Positions 16,500 through 16,927 of a DNA stretch of 16,927 nt are shown piece by piece. Every line of letters starts with the position of its first letter. Position 1 is the first letter of the stretch. The notes under the pieces are model-generated. The model was not told the origin of the DNA, made no database searches, and saw nothing but the letters and a program-made list of their open reading frames with translations. This stretch comes from an uncultured Bacteroidales bacterium (GTDB lineage: Bacteria > Bacteroidota > Bacteroidia > Bacteroidales > UBA932), in assembly GCA_905236955.1 (NCBI GenBank), contig CAJOQW010000169.1, positions 1-16,927 of the forward strand. Direction: 5' to 3'. The position numbers were made by a program, and so were the translations under genes.

Positions 16500-16520
16500 G
16501 ATTATTCTTAGCCTTCGAGA

Positions 16521-16781
16521 TTAGTTCTCAAAAGGAACTACCGATACGTAGGATTTGTCTTCCCTGCCGCGCTTGAAAACGACGGTGCCGTCCACCAGGG
16601 CATAGAGAGTATGGTCTTTGCCCATACCTACATTCCTGGAAGGATTGTGTACGGTACCCCTTTGGCGGACAAGGATATTGCCGGCCTTTACGGTTTCGCC
16701 ACCGAACTTCTTGAGGCCCAAACGGTTGCTGTGACTGTCGCGACCGTTCTTGGAACTGGATTGACCTTTCTTGTGTGCCAT
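16521..16781 (-). CDS. rpmA: Ribosomal protein bL27
   Basis: bL27 is a protein of the 50S subunit whose N-terminal tail reaches the peptidyl-transferase centre. The 86-residue protein begins MAHKKGQSSSKNGRDSHSN and contains the core GGETVKAGNILVRQRGT, both standard for the family. There is no Firmicutes-type N-terminal extension needing cleavage by a Prp protease. It starts five bases after the rplU stop, the usual rplU-rpmA operon order. A terminator follows 21 bases after its stop. Confidence 0.98.
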   Translation of the reverse strand: MAHKKGQSSSKNGRDSHSNRLGLKKFGGETVKAGNILVRQRGTVHNPSRNVGMGKDHTLYALVDGTVVFKRGREDKSYVSVVPFEN

Positions 16782-16786
16782 GGTGC

Positions 16787-16927
16787 TTAAGCGATTGAGT
16801 TGATTTTGATTTTGGAAAGTTTCTGGCGATGGCCGTTGAGGGTCTGGAAGCCCTTGCGACGGATTTTCTTGAACACCAGAACTTTGTCTGCCTTGGCATT
16901 GTCGTCGAGGACGGTGGCCTTGACCAC
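16787..16927 (-). CDS. rplU: Ribosomal protein bL21, C-terminal part (5' end outside window)
   Basis: Only the last 46 codons and the TAA are in the window; the frame is open to the window edge. The visible residues include VVKATVLDDNAKADKV, FKKIRRKGFQTLNGHRQK and the end KIKINSIA, which match the C-terminal half of bL21, a 23S rRNA-binding protein of the large subunit. The position directly before rpmA is the conserved bacterial order. The promoter of the pair lies outside the window. Confidence 0.96.
   Translation of the reverse strand: MVKATVLDDNAKADKVLVFKKIRRKGFQTLNGHRQKLSKIKINSIA

Noticed and set aside
1..16927. Search for mobile elements, CRISPR arrays, tRNA or rRNA genes and defence systems
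   Set aside because: No transposase, integrase, direct-repeat array, tRNA-like cloverleaf, Cas, toxin-antitoxin or restriction motifs were seen. The only candidate regulator is the small RHH-like gene, which has no toxin partner beside it.

Overview
The window looks like chromosomal DNA from a GC-rich member of the Bacteroidales (Bacteroidota), possibly Alistipes-like or an uncultured gut relative. The placement rests on three things: protein families typical of that order (a secreted thioredoxin-like protein, a 936-residue secreted M16 protease, an outer-membrane barrel with an N-terminal carboxypeptidase-regulatory-like domain, a PASTA protein without a kinase domain); TAnnTTTG-like -7 promoter elements; and general lack of Shine-Dalgarno sequences. 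I cannot name a genus. Coding density is very high and no gene-free stretch exceeds 90 bases. I see no tRNA, rRNA, CRISPR array, insertion sequence, phage gene or attachment site.

Region 1 (1-6302, plus strand) is one tightly packed gene series: the 3' two thirds of lon, then ung, coaD, a secreted thioredoxin-fold protein and a secreted M16 zinc protease. Neighbours overlap by 4 to 8 bases or are 2 bases apart, and the series ends in a clear intrinsic terminator at 6272-6302. It joins cytoplasmic protein quality control (Lon), uracil repair (Ung) and coenzyme A synthesis (CoaD) to two exported proteins.

Region 2 (6303-8118, plus strand) starts with a TATATTTG -7-like element, then a 75-residue basic protein resembling a ribbon-helix-helix DNA binder, then glutamine synthetase. 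The glnA stop lies 5 bases from the stop of the convergent lnt gene.

Region 3 (8124-11602, minus strand, read right to left) is a PASTA-domain membrane protein, an RluD-type pseudouridine synthase and apolipoprotein N-acyltransferase (Lnt), joined by overlaps of 1 and 8 bases. It joins a probable peptidoglycan-facing protein, a ribosome modification enzyme and the last step of lipoprotein maturation.

Region 4 (11622-16927, minus strand) is, in transcription order, the rplU 3' end, rpmA, a terminator, serS, ruvC with a GTG start directly after the serS stop, a weak terminator-like hairpin, and a 987-residue outer-membrane barrel protein with a 40-residue Gly/Arg-rich tail.

Most of the window is ordinary core-genome content. 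I did not find a convincing new defence, mobile or biosynthetic system. The points most worth a second look are the small DNA-binding-like gene ahead of glnA, the Gly/Arg-rich tail of the barrel protein, and the exported thioredoxin/M16 pair placed behind housekeeping genes.
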